DNA of 20,411 nucleotides from JBDNFP01 sp041689775 (GTDB taxonomy: Bacteria > Bacteroidota > Bacteroidia > Cytophagales > Spirosomataceae): the NCBI GenBank assembly GCA_041689775.1, contig JBDNFP010000145.1, positions 1 to 20,411 on the forward strand, in the 5' to 3' direction. Below, piece by piece: positions 7,884 through 15,693 of this stretch. The notes beneath the pieces are model-generated. The model searched no databases. It was not told the origin of the DNA and saw only the letters and a program-made list of their open reading frames with translations. The first letter of the stretch is position 1; every line of letters begins with the position of its first letter. Both the position numbers and the translations under genes were made by a program.

Positions 7884-7918
7884 AAAAAAGAATGACATCC
7901 TACGAGGACGTCATTCTT
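7884..7918 (-). terminator. Intrinsic terminator after porV
   Basis: AAGAATGACATCCT (7888-7901) pairs with AGGACGTCATTCTT (7905-7918) with a single A/C mismatch and an ACG loop. On the minus strand it is followed by TTTTTT (7889-7884). It lies 25 bases beyond the porV stop codon and only 16 bases before the preferred start of the M16 gene. Confidence 0.85.
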
Positions 7919-7942
7919 GAAAAAAATCATGAAAAGAAATAA

Positions 7943-9154
7943 TTAGTTTTCCAGATCGCCTTCAAGCGGGAGCTTTGACTTTCCTTTGATGTTTATGGCC
8001 AAAGAGATGCGGAGCGTTTGAGCTAATGGACTACCCTGGCGCTGGGGCATCAGGTAGGCAAAATCCACGTTGTATTTCTCCTGGAAACGGGCTCCGAAGC
8101 CGATGGTAAAGTACTTGCGATCACCTTTCATGCGGCTTTCGCTGAAATAACCGAAACGAGCCGCAAACTGATCATTATACCAATACTCCACTCCGGTTGA
8201 TATCATAATTTCCTTTAACTCTTCATTGAAACCATCGGGGGCGTCAGAAAATGATCCGAATATGCCACTCAGAGTCGTTATATTTCGTGGGTCACGGCCA
8301 CGTACTACCGCGGGTTTGCCATTTTGCATGGTATATACCGGTGGCGTCGGTACCATTAACTTGTTTGCGTCAATCACAAAATTGAAGCGGTTCCGTCCGT
8401 CGGCGGTGTAAGAAATACCGGTTCCGAGTTTGAAGTTTGTAGGGATAAAGTATCGGTCGTCACTCCCGTACGAAACCTTACCACCGAGGTTGGAGATCAT
8501 AAGACCCCAAGTCCAGTTTAGTTCGCTACCAATCTCATCGTTTCGAAATTCTTTTTTATAGTAAGCGCTTATATCACCGGCTGCCGTAGAGGCCGGGCGG
8601 ATGGAGATATTATTGACAATAGAACTTCCCGCGAGATTTGAATTAATATATTTCAGGGTAAGACCTACAGAGAAATTTTCGCTCAACTGACGTCCGTAAG
8701 TGGCACCCAGCATAAATTCACGGGAATTGAACGTACCGATAGGGTCACCGGTGCTGTTACGTAAATCAAGTACCCCCAAGTCGAAATAGTTAACCGATAA
8801 GCCGATAACCTGTCCTTTGGCTATTTTCTTATAACCAGTTAAATAGGTAAGGTACATGTCATCTACCAAATTACGCAACCAGGGGGTATAGGAAAGCGAT
8901 ACTCCATAATCATCTTTCAAGTAGGGTAGCTTTGCGGCATTCCAGTAGGTAGAGTTAGCGTCGGGACTCAGTGCTACACCTGCGTCGCCGAGGGCTGCAC
9001 TGCGAGCATCAGGGGCAAAGTTGAGAAATGCTAATGGTGTAGTGATGATGCGGCTTGTTGTATCCTGTCCAGTAACAAGTACTTGGGCATTTGTGGTAAA
9101 AAAGCCACCGCATAGTAGTAGTAATGAAGATAAACTAACGAAACAACGGTTCAT
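7943..9154 (-). CDS. porV: Type IX secretion system outer-membrane protein PorV
   Basis: PorV (also called LptO) is an outer-membrane beta-barrel of the FadL-like class. It shuttles type IX cargo from the translocon to the PorU sortase at the cell surface. The 403-residue protein has a signal peptide ending near TTNAQ (residue 24). A PorV-typical N-terminal segment follows, LAFLNFAPDARSAALGDAGVALSPDANSTYWNAAKL split over residues 43-78. Repeated amphipathic strands and a C-terminal strand of alternating hydrophobic residues (TLRISLAINI) complete it. It follows porU by 108 bases on the same strand, the standard arrangement in the phylum. A strong terminator follows. Confidence 0.94.
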   Translation of the reverse strand: MNRCFVSLSSLLLLCGGFFTTNAQVLVTGQDTTSRIITTPLAFLNFAPDARSAALGDAGVALSPDANSTYWNAAKLPYLKDDYGVSLSYTPWLRNLVDDMYLTYLTGYKKIAKGQVIGLSVNYFDLGVLDLRNSTGDPIGTFNSREFMLGATYGRQLSENFSVGLTLKYINSNLAGSSIVNNISIRPASTAAGDISAYYKKEFRNDEIGSELNWTWGLMISNLGGKVSYGSDDRYFIPTNFKLGTGISYTADGRNRFNFVIDANKLMVPTPPVYTMQNGKPAVVRGRDPRNITTLSGIFGSFSDAPDGFNEELKEIMISTGVEYWYNDQFAARFGYFSESRMKGDRKYFTIGFGARFQEKYNVDFAYLMPQRQGSPLAQTLRISLAINIKGKSKLPLEGDLEN

Positions 9155-9262
9155 ATTTCCTTGGTTTGGCTGTAAAGAGCGACGACATTTTTCGGACAGT
9201 AAGAGTCAAATTTACAACGAAAGTACTAGAATTATTAAAAAATTTGCATCAATTCGAAATCA

Positions 9263-12200
9263 TCAAGGCACGTGAAGTAATTTTCCGTTGCGCATATCCT
9301 TCGTATTATCGGTAATAGAACGTATTTGTATCTGGTACAAGTATGTGGCTATTTGTGTAGAAATAACGGGACTGTTATTCCCAAACTCAACTGACTCACT
9401 GATAATGGAATCGTTATTATAATATACTTTTTTGAATTTATGGATAAACTGGCCCGACAAACTTAGTATCTGCAAACTAAGCTCCACATCTTCCAGAGGA
9501 CGATTGTGGACTATTTTGAACGAAAGTTGCCGTTGAAATGGGTTAGGAAACAGAATCGAAGTGGTCATGTGGATTCCAGACTCGGCTCCTACTACGAACT
9601 GCAACGAAATCTCGGAAGAATTAGTATTGGTATCCCATACTTTTATTGTCAAACGGTAGGCGCCCGGAGGTAATTTGTCGAGTGGAAACTGGACAAGGCC
9701 CGATCGATATTCATCAAGTTGTGATCTGAAATACTCGTTGAGTACATAAGTGACCGAGTCATTGAGGGTAGCCGTGAGATTTTGCCCTAGCCCGGCCGAG
9801 GATATACTTATACCTCTTTCGTCAAATGCCTTTATCCAAAGTACGGAATTGGCTGGCACAGTTTGTCCATTTCTGAACGTACTGTCATTCAGATAAGCCG
9901 AAATGCGTGGTGGTGTGCGATCCTGGGCTACCTGACTAGCTCCACCTACCCACACAGCAAGTTGCCCAGCAGCATCGGCTAGGCTATCGCTTTGAATAGC
10001 GTAAGCACTTACCCGACCGAGCCCGGGACGGTAGTCGATATTTCGTGGTACCACAAAAGTACAGCTAAACCGGCCGTTCTTGACCGTAACTTGTCCTTCG
10101 TATAGTTTAGTACGTAACTCACTATATTCGGCGGATTGATTTACCATCCCGTTCGTTCGAAAACGTACTGGCTTATCATAGACCGAGATATAGGCTTTTC
10201 CGTTGAACGACTCTGCTACCTCAGGTACTGCTTGCTGATGAACAGCACCCCGTAGCGTTACCTTTTTCTGAGCACTTAAGGTATCAGCGTCAGACTCCCA
10301 TTTTATCTCGTAGCCAGCTCGGGAAAGTCGCATGGCAGGGTCGCCCAGTAGTACGAAATTACGATTGAGACTACCACTCAGGCTATTGTTTTTAGTAACC
10401 TTAATGAGGTCTCCTACGCGAGTTCCTGGTTTTTCGGTAGCCAAGGCTTCGTAGAAAGCGGTATTAAGTGAGAAGTTAGTACTAGAAAATACCGGGCGGG
10501 TAGTTGTGAGCGCCCCGATGGCCGCCCCTCGGGGACTTAAAACCATTAATTCGGCACCGGATACGATGGCGGGGTCATCGTATCGGCCAAACTCACAGGT
10601 GGCCGTTAATAGTAGGGGAAGGTTATTATATCCTCTCACGTTTTGCATGTCGCCTAGGGTGAGAATTTGTTCTTCGGCCCAACCAGAAGCTCCCCCGTGC
10701 CCAGTATAGTTAAGGATGAGAGTTCCTTCGTTGATCTTTTGACGAATACTGTTATTTAATTCGGGTGATTTGAATCCTTCGGGAGAGGAAACGCGCGGAA
10801 ACGCATCAACGAAAAGGAGCTGACTCAGAAACTGATGTTGAATTTGTTGGGCCAGTAGGTCGGCGTGCTGTTGGTGGATATTTCCGTCGCCATCGTCGGC
10901 TACAAAGCTGATGCGGTTACGCCAGCTGCCTAGCGCCTGCGGCGATGAGCCGTAGTGGATCAGCTTGTCGACCACAATACGGGCTTCGTCCGGTGTTTTG
11001 ACGGGAAGGCGGCCTACGCCGATATCAAGCAGGTGGTCACCGGCCCTTGATTCTATCCAGTCACCCTCATCGGTATCAAGAAAACCAAAGTAATCGTCGG
11101 AAGAGTAAGTGAATACAGGGTGAAGTGATTCCCGGCTTTGGTACACCGGTACCCATCGTTGCTGTTGTTGGGCACTTTGCTTACCGCCGCGATTCTTGTA
11201 GTCATAGGTTGCGTCGCCAAATAGTAAGAGGTATCGGAGCTGATCTGGGTTCTGACGATACAGCATACGCACAAAGTCCCGGATGGCTGTGGGACTGGGT
11301 TGGCCGGACGAGAACTCGTTGAATACCTGATCGGTCGTGACTACTACTGCGGTCAGGTTATCGTGGGTTTGCCGATAATCGGCGAGGCGCATGGCTTCGC
11401 TGTACCACGCTTTGGGCGTTATGATAACCCAGTTAGGTACGCTTAATGCATGCAGGTTTTGGTTCAATACTTTCTCCCCGCTTTGGGGAATGAGTGCCTG
11501 GGACGGAGAGAAACCAACGTAAGTGCGGGCCTCTTTTCCATTGGTAGTACTAAATTCATCCGTCCCGTCGGGATTTCTGCTGAGGAGTGCCTGCTTGGGG
11601 TGTAGCGGGTCGGCTAGGTTCCACCACTGCCAATCCTGCGGAATATCTTTAAAGAGGTAAGTAACCGAAGAATTATCCGAAGGTAAAAAACGGTAGGTTT
11701 CCTGAGAAGTGTAGGCCCGAAGCTGCCGTTTTACCTGCAACGCAGCGTAGTCGAGGTAAGCTTGGGCGTTACTTTGGCCATTCTTATCAAACGCTACGTT
11801 AATTGAAATAGTGGACGGAGGAGAACTCCCGAGGGTAAAATTGTAACTTTTATCGCTTCGCTGAGCTTTCAGGTCGTAGCGATACGTACTGACTACCCCC
11901 TGTGACTGTTCGCCAACCTCCAGCTCATTGACCCGCCAGCGCATACTGGTTGTTACTTGTGCCGTAGCGATAGCCGTACCCCGTAGTACAGCGACTGAGT
12001 TGGGGATGATACCGGGTAATTCGGCCTGTAATTGAAGTTGACCCGACACTCCCAAGTACTCACCCCACCATTCCCGACCCGACTGCAAGAGGTTTATGGA
12101 TTCTTTTTCGTGAAACCAGTAAGAGTCAAACTGGTCAACTGAATGGGTAGTCGTGGGTAGTGAAGTAGTAGCACTAACGCGCAGACCCGGACTGGTTCCA

Positions 12201-12676
12201 ATGGTGAGGTAGTAGTAGCTACTATCGGAATAAGCATTGGTTTGGTGGGAAAAGGACTTTTGTAATGAATCATAGTAAATGACGTGTGGCCCTTCGGCGT
12301 AGAAATAGAGCGCGTCGGATTCATCAAAACGATTGTCGTCCTCTCCTTGTACCCAAATGGCGTTCTCGAGGAGGTCTTGGGGTCGTGCAGATGCATTCTT
12401 CTGGGACAGCATCTTGCCGCCATTGCCGTACATACGAAGGTTTTTTGGATTGAGACCAGTAACGCTAATACCCATTTTCTTGAGCAACTCCGCATCAATT
12501 CTATGGATGCCCGACTGCGTGACGGCAACCCTATACCACGAGCCAGCAGATAGTACGGAGGGACTTTGGGCGAATGTTGTATAGGGTAGCAGCATGCTCC
12601 CGAGGAGCAATAAGATGCCTAGATAGCACCGACAGCAGTAGTACCACTTTTCAAACACATTCTTCCACCAAAGCAT
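9263..12676 (-). CDS. porU: Type IX secretion system sortase PorU
   Basis: PorU is the surface cysteine peptidase (family C25, gingipain-like) that removes the C-terminal signal of type IX cargo and attaches the protein to anionic lipopolysaccharide. The 1137-residue protein has a signal peptide ending near TTFAQ (residue 37) and a large beta-rich N-terminal region. The gingipain-type domain (about 420-780) carries the likely catalytic dyad His660 (NYTGHGG) and Cys694 (TATCEFGRYDDP). Ig-like strands follow. The C-terminal region contains FPNPFQ, resembling a type IX C-terminal domain that PorU itself retains. The ATG at 12676 lies inside the end of the sprT-like gene (26-base overlap), which implies translational coupling. 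An in-frame Met at residue 28 would destroy the signal peptide, so the upstream start is kept. Confidence 0.95.
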   Translation of the reverse strand: MLWWKNVFEKWYYCCRCYLGILLLLGSMLLPYTTFAQSPSVLSAGSWYRVAVTQSGIHRIDAELLKKMGISVTGLNPKNLRMYGNGGKMLSQKNASARPQDLLENAIWVQGEDDNRFDESDALYFYAEGPHVIYYDSLQKSFSHQTNAYSDSSYYYLTIGTSPGLRVSATTSLPTTTHSVDQFDSYWFHEKESINLLQSGREWWGEYLGVSGQLQLQAELPGIIPNSVAVLRGTAIATAQVTTSMRWRVNELEVGEQSQGVVSTYRYDLKAQRSDKSYNFTLGSSPPSTISINVAFDKNGQSNAQAYLDYAALQVKRQLRAYTSQETYRFLPSDNSSVTYLFKDIPQDWQWWNLADPLHPKQALLSRNPDGTDEFSTTNGKEARTYVGFSPSQALIPQSGEKVLNQNLHALSVPNWVIITPKAWYSEAMRLADYRQTHDNLTAVVVTTDQVFNEFSSGQPSPTAIRDFVRMLYRQNPDQLRYLLLFGDATYDYKNRGGKQSAQQQQRWVPVYQSRESLHPVFTYSSDDYFGFLDTDEGDWIESRAGDHLLDIGVGRLPVKTPDEARIVVDKLIHYGSSPQALGSWRNRISFVADDGDGNIHQQHADLLAQQIQHQFLSQLLFVDAFPRVSSPEGFKSPELNNSIRQKINEGTLILNYTGHGGASGWAEEQILTLGDMQNVRGYNNLPLLLTATCEFGRYDDPAIVSGAELMVLSPRGAAIGALTTTRPVFSSTNFSLNTAFYEALATEKPGTRVGDLIKVTKNNSLSGSLNRNFVLLGDPAMRLSRAGYEIKWESDADTLSAQKKVTLRGAVHQQAVPEVAESFNGKAYISVYDKPVRFRTNGMVNQSAEYSELRTKLYEGQVTVKNGRFSCTFVVPRNIDYRPGLGRVSAYAIQSDSLADAAGQLAVWVGGASQVAQDRTPPRISAYLNDSTFRNGQTVPANSVLWIKAFDERGISISSAGLGQNLTATLNDSVTYVLNEYFRSQLDEYRSGLVQFPLDKLPPGAYRLTIKVWDTNTNSSEISLQFVVGAESGIHMTTSILFPNPFQRQLSFKIVHNRPLEDVELSLQILSLSGQFIHKFKKVYYNNDSIISESVEFGNNSPVISTQIATYLYQIQIRSITDNTKDMRNGKLLHVP

Positions 12677-13262
12677 GGGCTGGGATTGTATAACGACGAT
12701 TAGAAGCTTTTTCTACACAGAGAACCCGGGTCCGTCGTAGGGGACCCCGCACGAATTCTCTTTTCTGGAAAACGAAATTTTCACCCTCTTTTAGGTGTAG
12801 TAGCGTTTTTTTATTAATCTCATGGTCGCGGGTGTCATACCGCGCAAGCGCCTGCACCAGTGCATAATCACTACCCGTTGATGCCTTCGGCTCTAGTGCG
12901 TAGCGCCTTAATGGAGTCAGAACATCTTCGGGAAAATAGGTTTCGTGCAGGACTGGCAGCAGCAGATTTCGGAAAGCTTCCTTCCATTCTTTGCCGTGCG
13001 GGGCTACGCGTTTGGTTGGGTACGTAGCATAAACAACGTGGTGAGCTATCTCATGAAGATAAGTAATGAGAAAGCTGTAAGGATTAAGATCAACGTTGAC
13101 TGTGATACGGGGTCGTTGGTGCGGCCGCTTCGTGAAGTCACCAAGGCGCGTGCGCCGGGGGCGTACAACGCGTAGCTCAAACTGATGCTGCTTCCACAGG
13201 TCTATGCAGTAAGCTGCGGTCGGAGCAGGAACATAGGAGGCCAAAGAATCTTTTTCTTTCAT
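12651..13262 (-). CDS. SprT-like zinc metalloprotease-domain protein
   Basis: The 203-residue cytoplasmic protein carries HEIAHH (zinc motif HExxH at residues 70-74) and a third possible zinc ligand in HGKEW (His89), the layout of SprT-like domains (SprT/Spartan). Spartan cleaves DNA-protein crosslinks in eukaryotes; the bacterial proteins are not well characterised. The C-terminal part (about 125-203) is rich in Arg and Lys and may bind nucleic acid, and it lacks a clear zinc-ribbon. The gene heads the sprT-porU-porV run, overlapping porU by 26 bases. Its ATG is preceded directly by AGGGGG and, just before that, by the T tract of the previous gene's terminator. That is an unusual position for a ribosome site. 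Confidence 0.88.
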   Translation of the reverse strand: MKEKDSLASYVPAPTAAYCIDLWKQHQFELRVVRPRRTRLGDFTKRPHQRPRITVNVDLNPYSFLITYLHEIAHHVVYATYPTKRVAPHGKEWKEAFRNLLLPVLHETYFPEDVLTPLRRYALEPKASTGSDYALVQALARYDTRDHEINKKTLLHLKEGENFVFQKREFVRGPLRRTRVLCVEKASNRRYTIPAHALVEECV

Positions 13263-13272
13263 CCCCCTAAAT

Positions 13273-13308
13273 AAAAAAAGATAGCTCTATTTTCATAGAG
13301 CTATCTTT
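13273..13308 (-). terminator. Intrinsic terminator after the small lipoprotein gene
   Basis: A perfect 14-bp stem, AAAGATAGCTCTAT (13277-13290) with ATAGAGCTATCTTT (13295-13308), has a 4-base loop. On the minus strand a run of seven T ends at 13273. It stands 20 bases past the lipoprotein stop codon and 11 bases before the ATG of the sprT-like gene. Confidence 0.9.
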
Positions 13309-13328
13309 AAGTTGACTGAAACCAATGA

Positions 13329-13505
13329 TTACAAAGAATCAAGAGTCATAGCAGAATCAACAGGCATAGTATCAACAGCCATTGTGGTATCAACTTCCAT
13401 CATAGTGGCAGTTGAATCAGTGGCAGCCTCTTCAGCAGGCTTGCTAGTACATGATGCGAAAGCGATCATACCAGCTACAAATGCGAATGCAAGTACTTTT
13501 TTCAT
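13329..13505 (-). CDS. Small acidic lipoprotein (58 residues)
   Basis: The peptide begins MKKVLAFAFVAGMIAFASC. This is a lipoprotein signal with a Lys pair, a hydrophobic core and a lipobox-like FASC, Cys19 being the likely lipidated residue. The remaining 39 residues have low complexity and are acidic, rich in Thr, Asp, Met, Ala and Ser, with recurring VDT/VDS/LDS units. Such tiny lipoproteins are common in Bacteroidota and I do not know a function. The ATG at 13505 is chosen over an upstream in-frame ATG (13562) because the upstream part contains the promoter and only the shorter form begins with a signal sequence. A well-formed promoter and a strong terminator frame the gene, which suggests abundant independent expression. 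Confidence 0.8.
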   Translation of the reverse strand: MKKVLAFAFVAGMIAFASCTSKPAEEAATDSTATMMEVDTTMAVDTMPVDSAMTLDSL

Positions 13506-13533
13506 TTTTTGGGTGTTTTTAAGGTTTCGTACA

Positions 13534-13563
13534 CAAAAGTAATACTTAAATCCGGAATGCAAA
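13534..13563 (-). promoter_or_regulatory. Bacteroidota-type promoter of the small lipoprotein gene
   Basis: On the minus strand TTTG (13563-13560) is followed after 18 bases by TACTTTTG (13541-13534), matching TTTG-N(18-21)-TAnnTTTG. The -7 box is 28 bases before the ATG. This is the best promoter in the window. Confidence 0.7.
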
Positions 13564-13579
13564 GAAATGTCTATTGTAT

Positions 13580-13610
13580 TTTTCTAAGAACTTAGAATTT
13601 CCTTAGAAAA
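13580..13610. repeat. Triple TTCTAAG/CTTAGAA repeat upstream of the lipoprotein promoter
   Basis: TTCTAAG (13582-13588) is inverted as CTTAGAA at 13591-13597, which is repeated directly at 13602-13608, an 11-base step. Outer arms TTTTCTAAG and CTTAGAAAA also pair. The element lies 17-47 bases beyond the -33 box of the lipoprotein promoter and 55 bases beyond the pcrB stop. It could be an operator or a weak AT-only terminator for pcrB; no T run follows on the minus strand. Confidence 0.4.
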
Positions 13611-13664
13611 TAATGCACTTGCTTGTTTTTGTACAAGGCTACGAGAAAAATAGCCCATTATATG

Positions 13665-14441
13665 TTATAAAATTTTTACAGAATTCTGATTAAAAGCCCG
13701 CACGCATTGTGCTATTTCAGGAAGAAGATCAGGATTTTGCTCAATTCCATTGCCTACCACAATAATATCAGCTCCTGCTTTGAGGGCTACGTAGGCTTTT
13801 TCGCCGCTATTGATACCTCCACCCACTATGAGGGGAGTATCGGTGGCAGTGCGTACCGCGGCGATGATGGTATCGGGTACGGGGTGTCGGGCTCCACTGC
13901 CGGCATCGAGGTACATATACCGCAGTCCGAGCATTTCACCGGCTATGGCTGTGCATGCGGCCACACTTGGTTTATCACTGGGGATAGGGAAAGTATTACT
14001 CATATAAGATACCGTGGTGAGCTTACCACTCTCGATAAGCATATAGCCCGTAGGAAGTATTTCAAGGTTGCTTTGGCGAAGAAGGGGAGCGGCGATGACG
14101 TGTTGTCCAATGAGCAGCTCAGGGTTACGTCCCGAAATTAACGAAAGGAGTAAGATGGCATCCGCTTTGGGTTCAATGTGCAGGCTGTTTCCAGGAAAAA
14201 GAATGGCTGGTATAGTAGTATACTGATGGATAGCATCCACGAGCTGATCGATTGCGTAATGTGTGATGAGGCTGCCTCCCACAAAGAACAAATCGACTCC
14301 ATTCGAAGTGGCCTTATTAAGGAAGCCCGGAAAAGAAGCAAGGTTTATCTTATCCGGGTCGAGCAATACGGCAAAAGATTTTTTTTGCTCCGCGCGATTT
14401 CTCTGTAACAGGTTCGCTATCTTATGATTCTTTTGGTGCAT
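13665..14441 (-). CDS. pcrB: Geranylgeranylglyceryl/heptaprenylglyceryl phosphate synthase
   Basis: This family joins a polyprenyl diphosphate to glycerol-1-phosphate by an ether bond. It is the first committed step of archaeal lipid synthesis and also occurs in Bacteroidota and Firmicutes. The 258-residue TIM barrel shows LLDPDK (26-31), GGS (55-57), LFPGN (81-85), YLDAGSGA (177-184), VGGGI (206-210) and VGNGIE (229-234). The last two are standard phosphate-binding loops of the family. Prenyl chain length and the final product cannot be read from sequence. The ATG at 14441 overlaps the end of the upstream gene by 20 bases, so the gene is probably translated from the his-led transcript. No glycerol-1-phosphate dehydrogenase gene is visible nearby. 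Confidence 0.92.
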   Translation of the reverse strand: MHQKNHKIANLLQRNRAEQKKSFAVLLDPDKINLASFPGFLNKATSNGVDLFFVGGSLITHYAIDQLVDAIHQYTTIPAILFPGNSLHIEPKADAILLLSLISGRNPELLIGQHVIAAPLLRQSNLEILPTGYMLIESGKLTTVSYMSNTFPIPSDKPSVAACTAIAGEMLGLRYMYLDAGSGARHPVPDTIIAAVRTATDTPLIVGGGINSGEKAYVALKAGADIIVVGNGIEQNPDLLPEIAQCVRAFNQNSVKIL

Positions 14442-14838
14442 CCGATTTGGTCTGTGCTGCTATGTAGTTAGAGAATTGCTGGCGGGCCCACCCCGAGACA
14501 AGAGTCCACGCAAGGCCTTGCAGAGCCTTACCAATTTTGAAATCTGATTCTGACTTTATCTTTTGAATCTTCGGAGGAGTTTTTGCTACTATTTCTTTTT
14601 CTTCGAATTCCTCTTCATCGTCTGCTTTGGGCAAAATGGTTTCCAGCAATAAATAGACTCCGGCAATAATCCCACCAATCACAAGAGCCTGCTTTCCGTA
14701 AAGGGTGGTGTTGGTTTGCAGTTCTTGCCATTGTGCATCAAGTTTCTGACGATAGCCGTCTACCGTTTCACGCAACTCCTCTTTTTTGCGAAGGGTATCA
14801 GAAGAAAACGGTTTGGAATGCTTTGGTGAAAAACTCAT
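14422..14838 (-). CDS. Single-span membrane protein of unknown function
   Basis: The 138-residue protein has a polar, probably coiled N-terminal part (about 15-45, rich in Lys, Glu, Arg and Gln). One hydrophobic segment follows (about 51-69, ALVIGGIIAGVYLLLETIL), then a strongly acidic patch (DDEEEFEEKE, 73-82). A basic/amphipathic C-terminal region contains a possible second membrane-associated helix (about 105-128). No family is recognised with confidence. It lies 88 bases after the small holin-family gene and overlaps pcrB by 20 bases, so it belongs to the same transcript. A role in envelope maintenance alongside its neighbour is only a guess from context. Confidence 0.7.
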   Translation of the reverse strand: MSFSPKHSKPFSSDTLRKKEELRETVDGYRQKLDAQWQELQTNTTLYGKQALVIGGIIAGVYLLLETILPKADDEEEFEEKEIVAKTPPKIQKIKSESDFKIGKALQGLAWTLVSGWARQQFSNYIAAQTKSDAPKES

Positions 14839-14926
14839 AAGGCTGTGTGGGTAAGGGAGTTTATTTAGCGTTAAAATTATTTAAAAGTAATAAATTGACG
14901 ATACATGGCGGTATGTAAAGGGTGAT

Positions 14927-15274
14927 TTAAGGCTCAGAAGGCTGGTTGGTCTGTACGATCTTGTTAGCTACTAGTCGTAATAGAGAGAGCCACTTGGGCC
15001 GGTAGGCAAACCATATCGTTGTAAGTATGATAAAGAACATCAATATGATTAGGTACCCGGCGTAGCTACTGCCGAGCCAAATATTGAGCCCAATCGAAAT
15101 CATAATAACAACCAATAAGAGCACAATCATAATAAATAAAGCACCTAAGAACAGATACACTAACTTTAGTATTACCTGTTCAAACTTATCCCGGGTATCA
15201 ATTTGAATCAGTTCGAGCCTAGATTCGAGATACTTAAAGATGGTTTCTCTGATCTCGTCAATTTGTCGAAACAT
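14927..15274 (-). CDS. Small two-span membrane protein, phage-holin-III-like family
   Basis: The 115-residue protein begins MFRQIDEIRETIFKYLESRL, an amphipathic helix. Two hydrophobic segments (about 36-63 and 70-91) follow, then a positively charged YRPKW tail. This matches the layout of the putative Actinobacterial holin-X / holin superfamily III proteins that are widespread in Bacteroidota genomes. The name comes from similarity only, and no lysis genes are nearby, so a housekeeping envelope role is more likely than phage lysis. An in-frame ATG eight codons upstream (15298) is possible, but the conserved-looking amphipathic start at 15274 is preferred. A TACCTTGT box near 15337 could be a weak internal promoter. 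Confidence 0.75.
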   Translation of the reverse strand: MFRQIDEIRETIFKYLESRLELIQIDTRDKFEQVILKLVYLFLGALFIMIVLLLVVIMISIGLNIWLGSSYAGYLIILMFFIILTTIWFAYRPKWLSLLRLVANKIVQTNQPSEP

Positions 15275-15346
15275 AACAATCAGATTTGAGTGTAACACTA
15301 CCTCTGTGGTAGTTCAGGATGTGTGTAAGTTACAAGGTAAGGCTTG

Positions 15347-15682
15347 CTAGTCTAAAAACAAACCAAGTATCCCTGAAATTACGGAGACGATTAATCCGAA
15401 AAGTAGCGCGGAGATAAAGTCATTCACGGCAAAACCATCTACAATGCTGGCAGCAAAGTAAATGATGATAACGTTGATGACGAAATAAAACAGTCCAAGG
15501 GTGACGATAGTAATCGGTAGCGCCAGGATCTGTAATACGGGCTTTATAAACGTGTTGAGTACGCCTAGTACAATGGCTGCGACAAAAGCAGTTGTCACAT
15601 TAGAAACCACAACGCCATCCAGAACGTTAGCGGCCACAATGATGGCTATGGTACTTATTACTAAGCGAATCAAAAGTTTCAT
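15347..15682 (-). CDS. Four-span membrane protein, phage holin family IV (PF04020-like)
   Basis: The 111-residue protein is almost wholly hydrophobic, with four predicted spans (about 3-20, 28-48, 53-78, 88-109). Family features include the turn VLGVLNTFIKPVLQILALPITIVTLGLF, split across residues 38-65, and a conserved LP-T-TLG pattern. This is the small YvlD-like family labelled 'mycobacterial 4TM holin superfamily', common in non-phage chromosomal sites. Its function is unknown. It starts 11 bases after hisIE on the same strand and is almost certainly cotranscribed with it. Confidence 0.85.
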   Translation of the reverse strand: MKLLIRLVISTIAIIVAANVLDGVVVSNVTTAFVAAIVLGVLNTFIKPVLQILALPITIVTLGLFYFVINVIIIYFAASIVDGFAVNDFISALLFGLIVSVISGILGLFLD

Positions 15683-15693
15683 AGGAAGGAAGA

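Noticed and set aside
7869..7898. Longer M16 protein starting at the ATG at 7898
   Set aside because: That codon lies inside the stem of the porV terminator, and the extra residues (MSFFFTPYFA) look neither like a signal peptide nor like a conserved family start.
12094..12528. 144-codon open frame within porU, on the same strand in another frame
   Set aside because: It lies entirely within the N-terminal part of porU, whose frame has clear family features, and its composition (Ser/Thr/Pro/Arg-rich) is that of an off-frame shadow.
14927..15682. A prophage or lysis module, suggested by two holin-family names
   Set aside because: No endolysin, capsid, integrase or other phage gene is present. 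The genes sit in a conserved-looking metabolic run, and both families are common in ordinary chromosomes.
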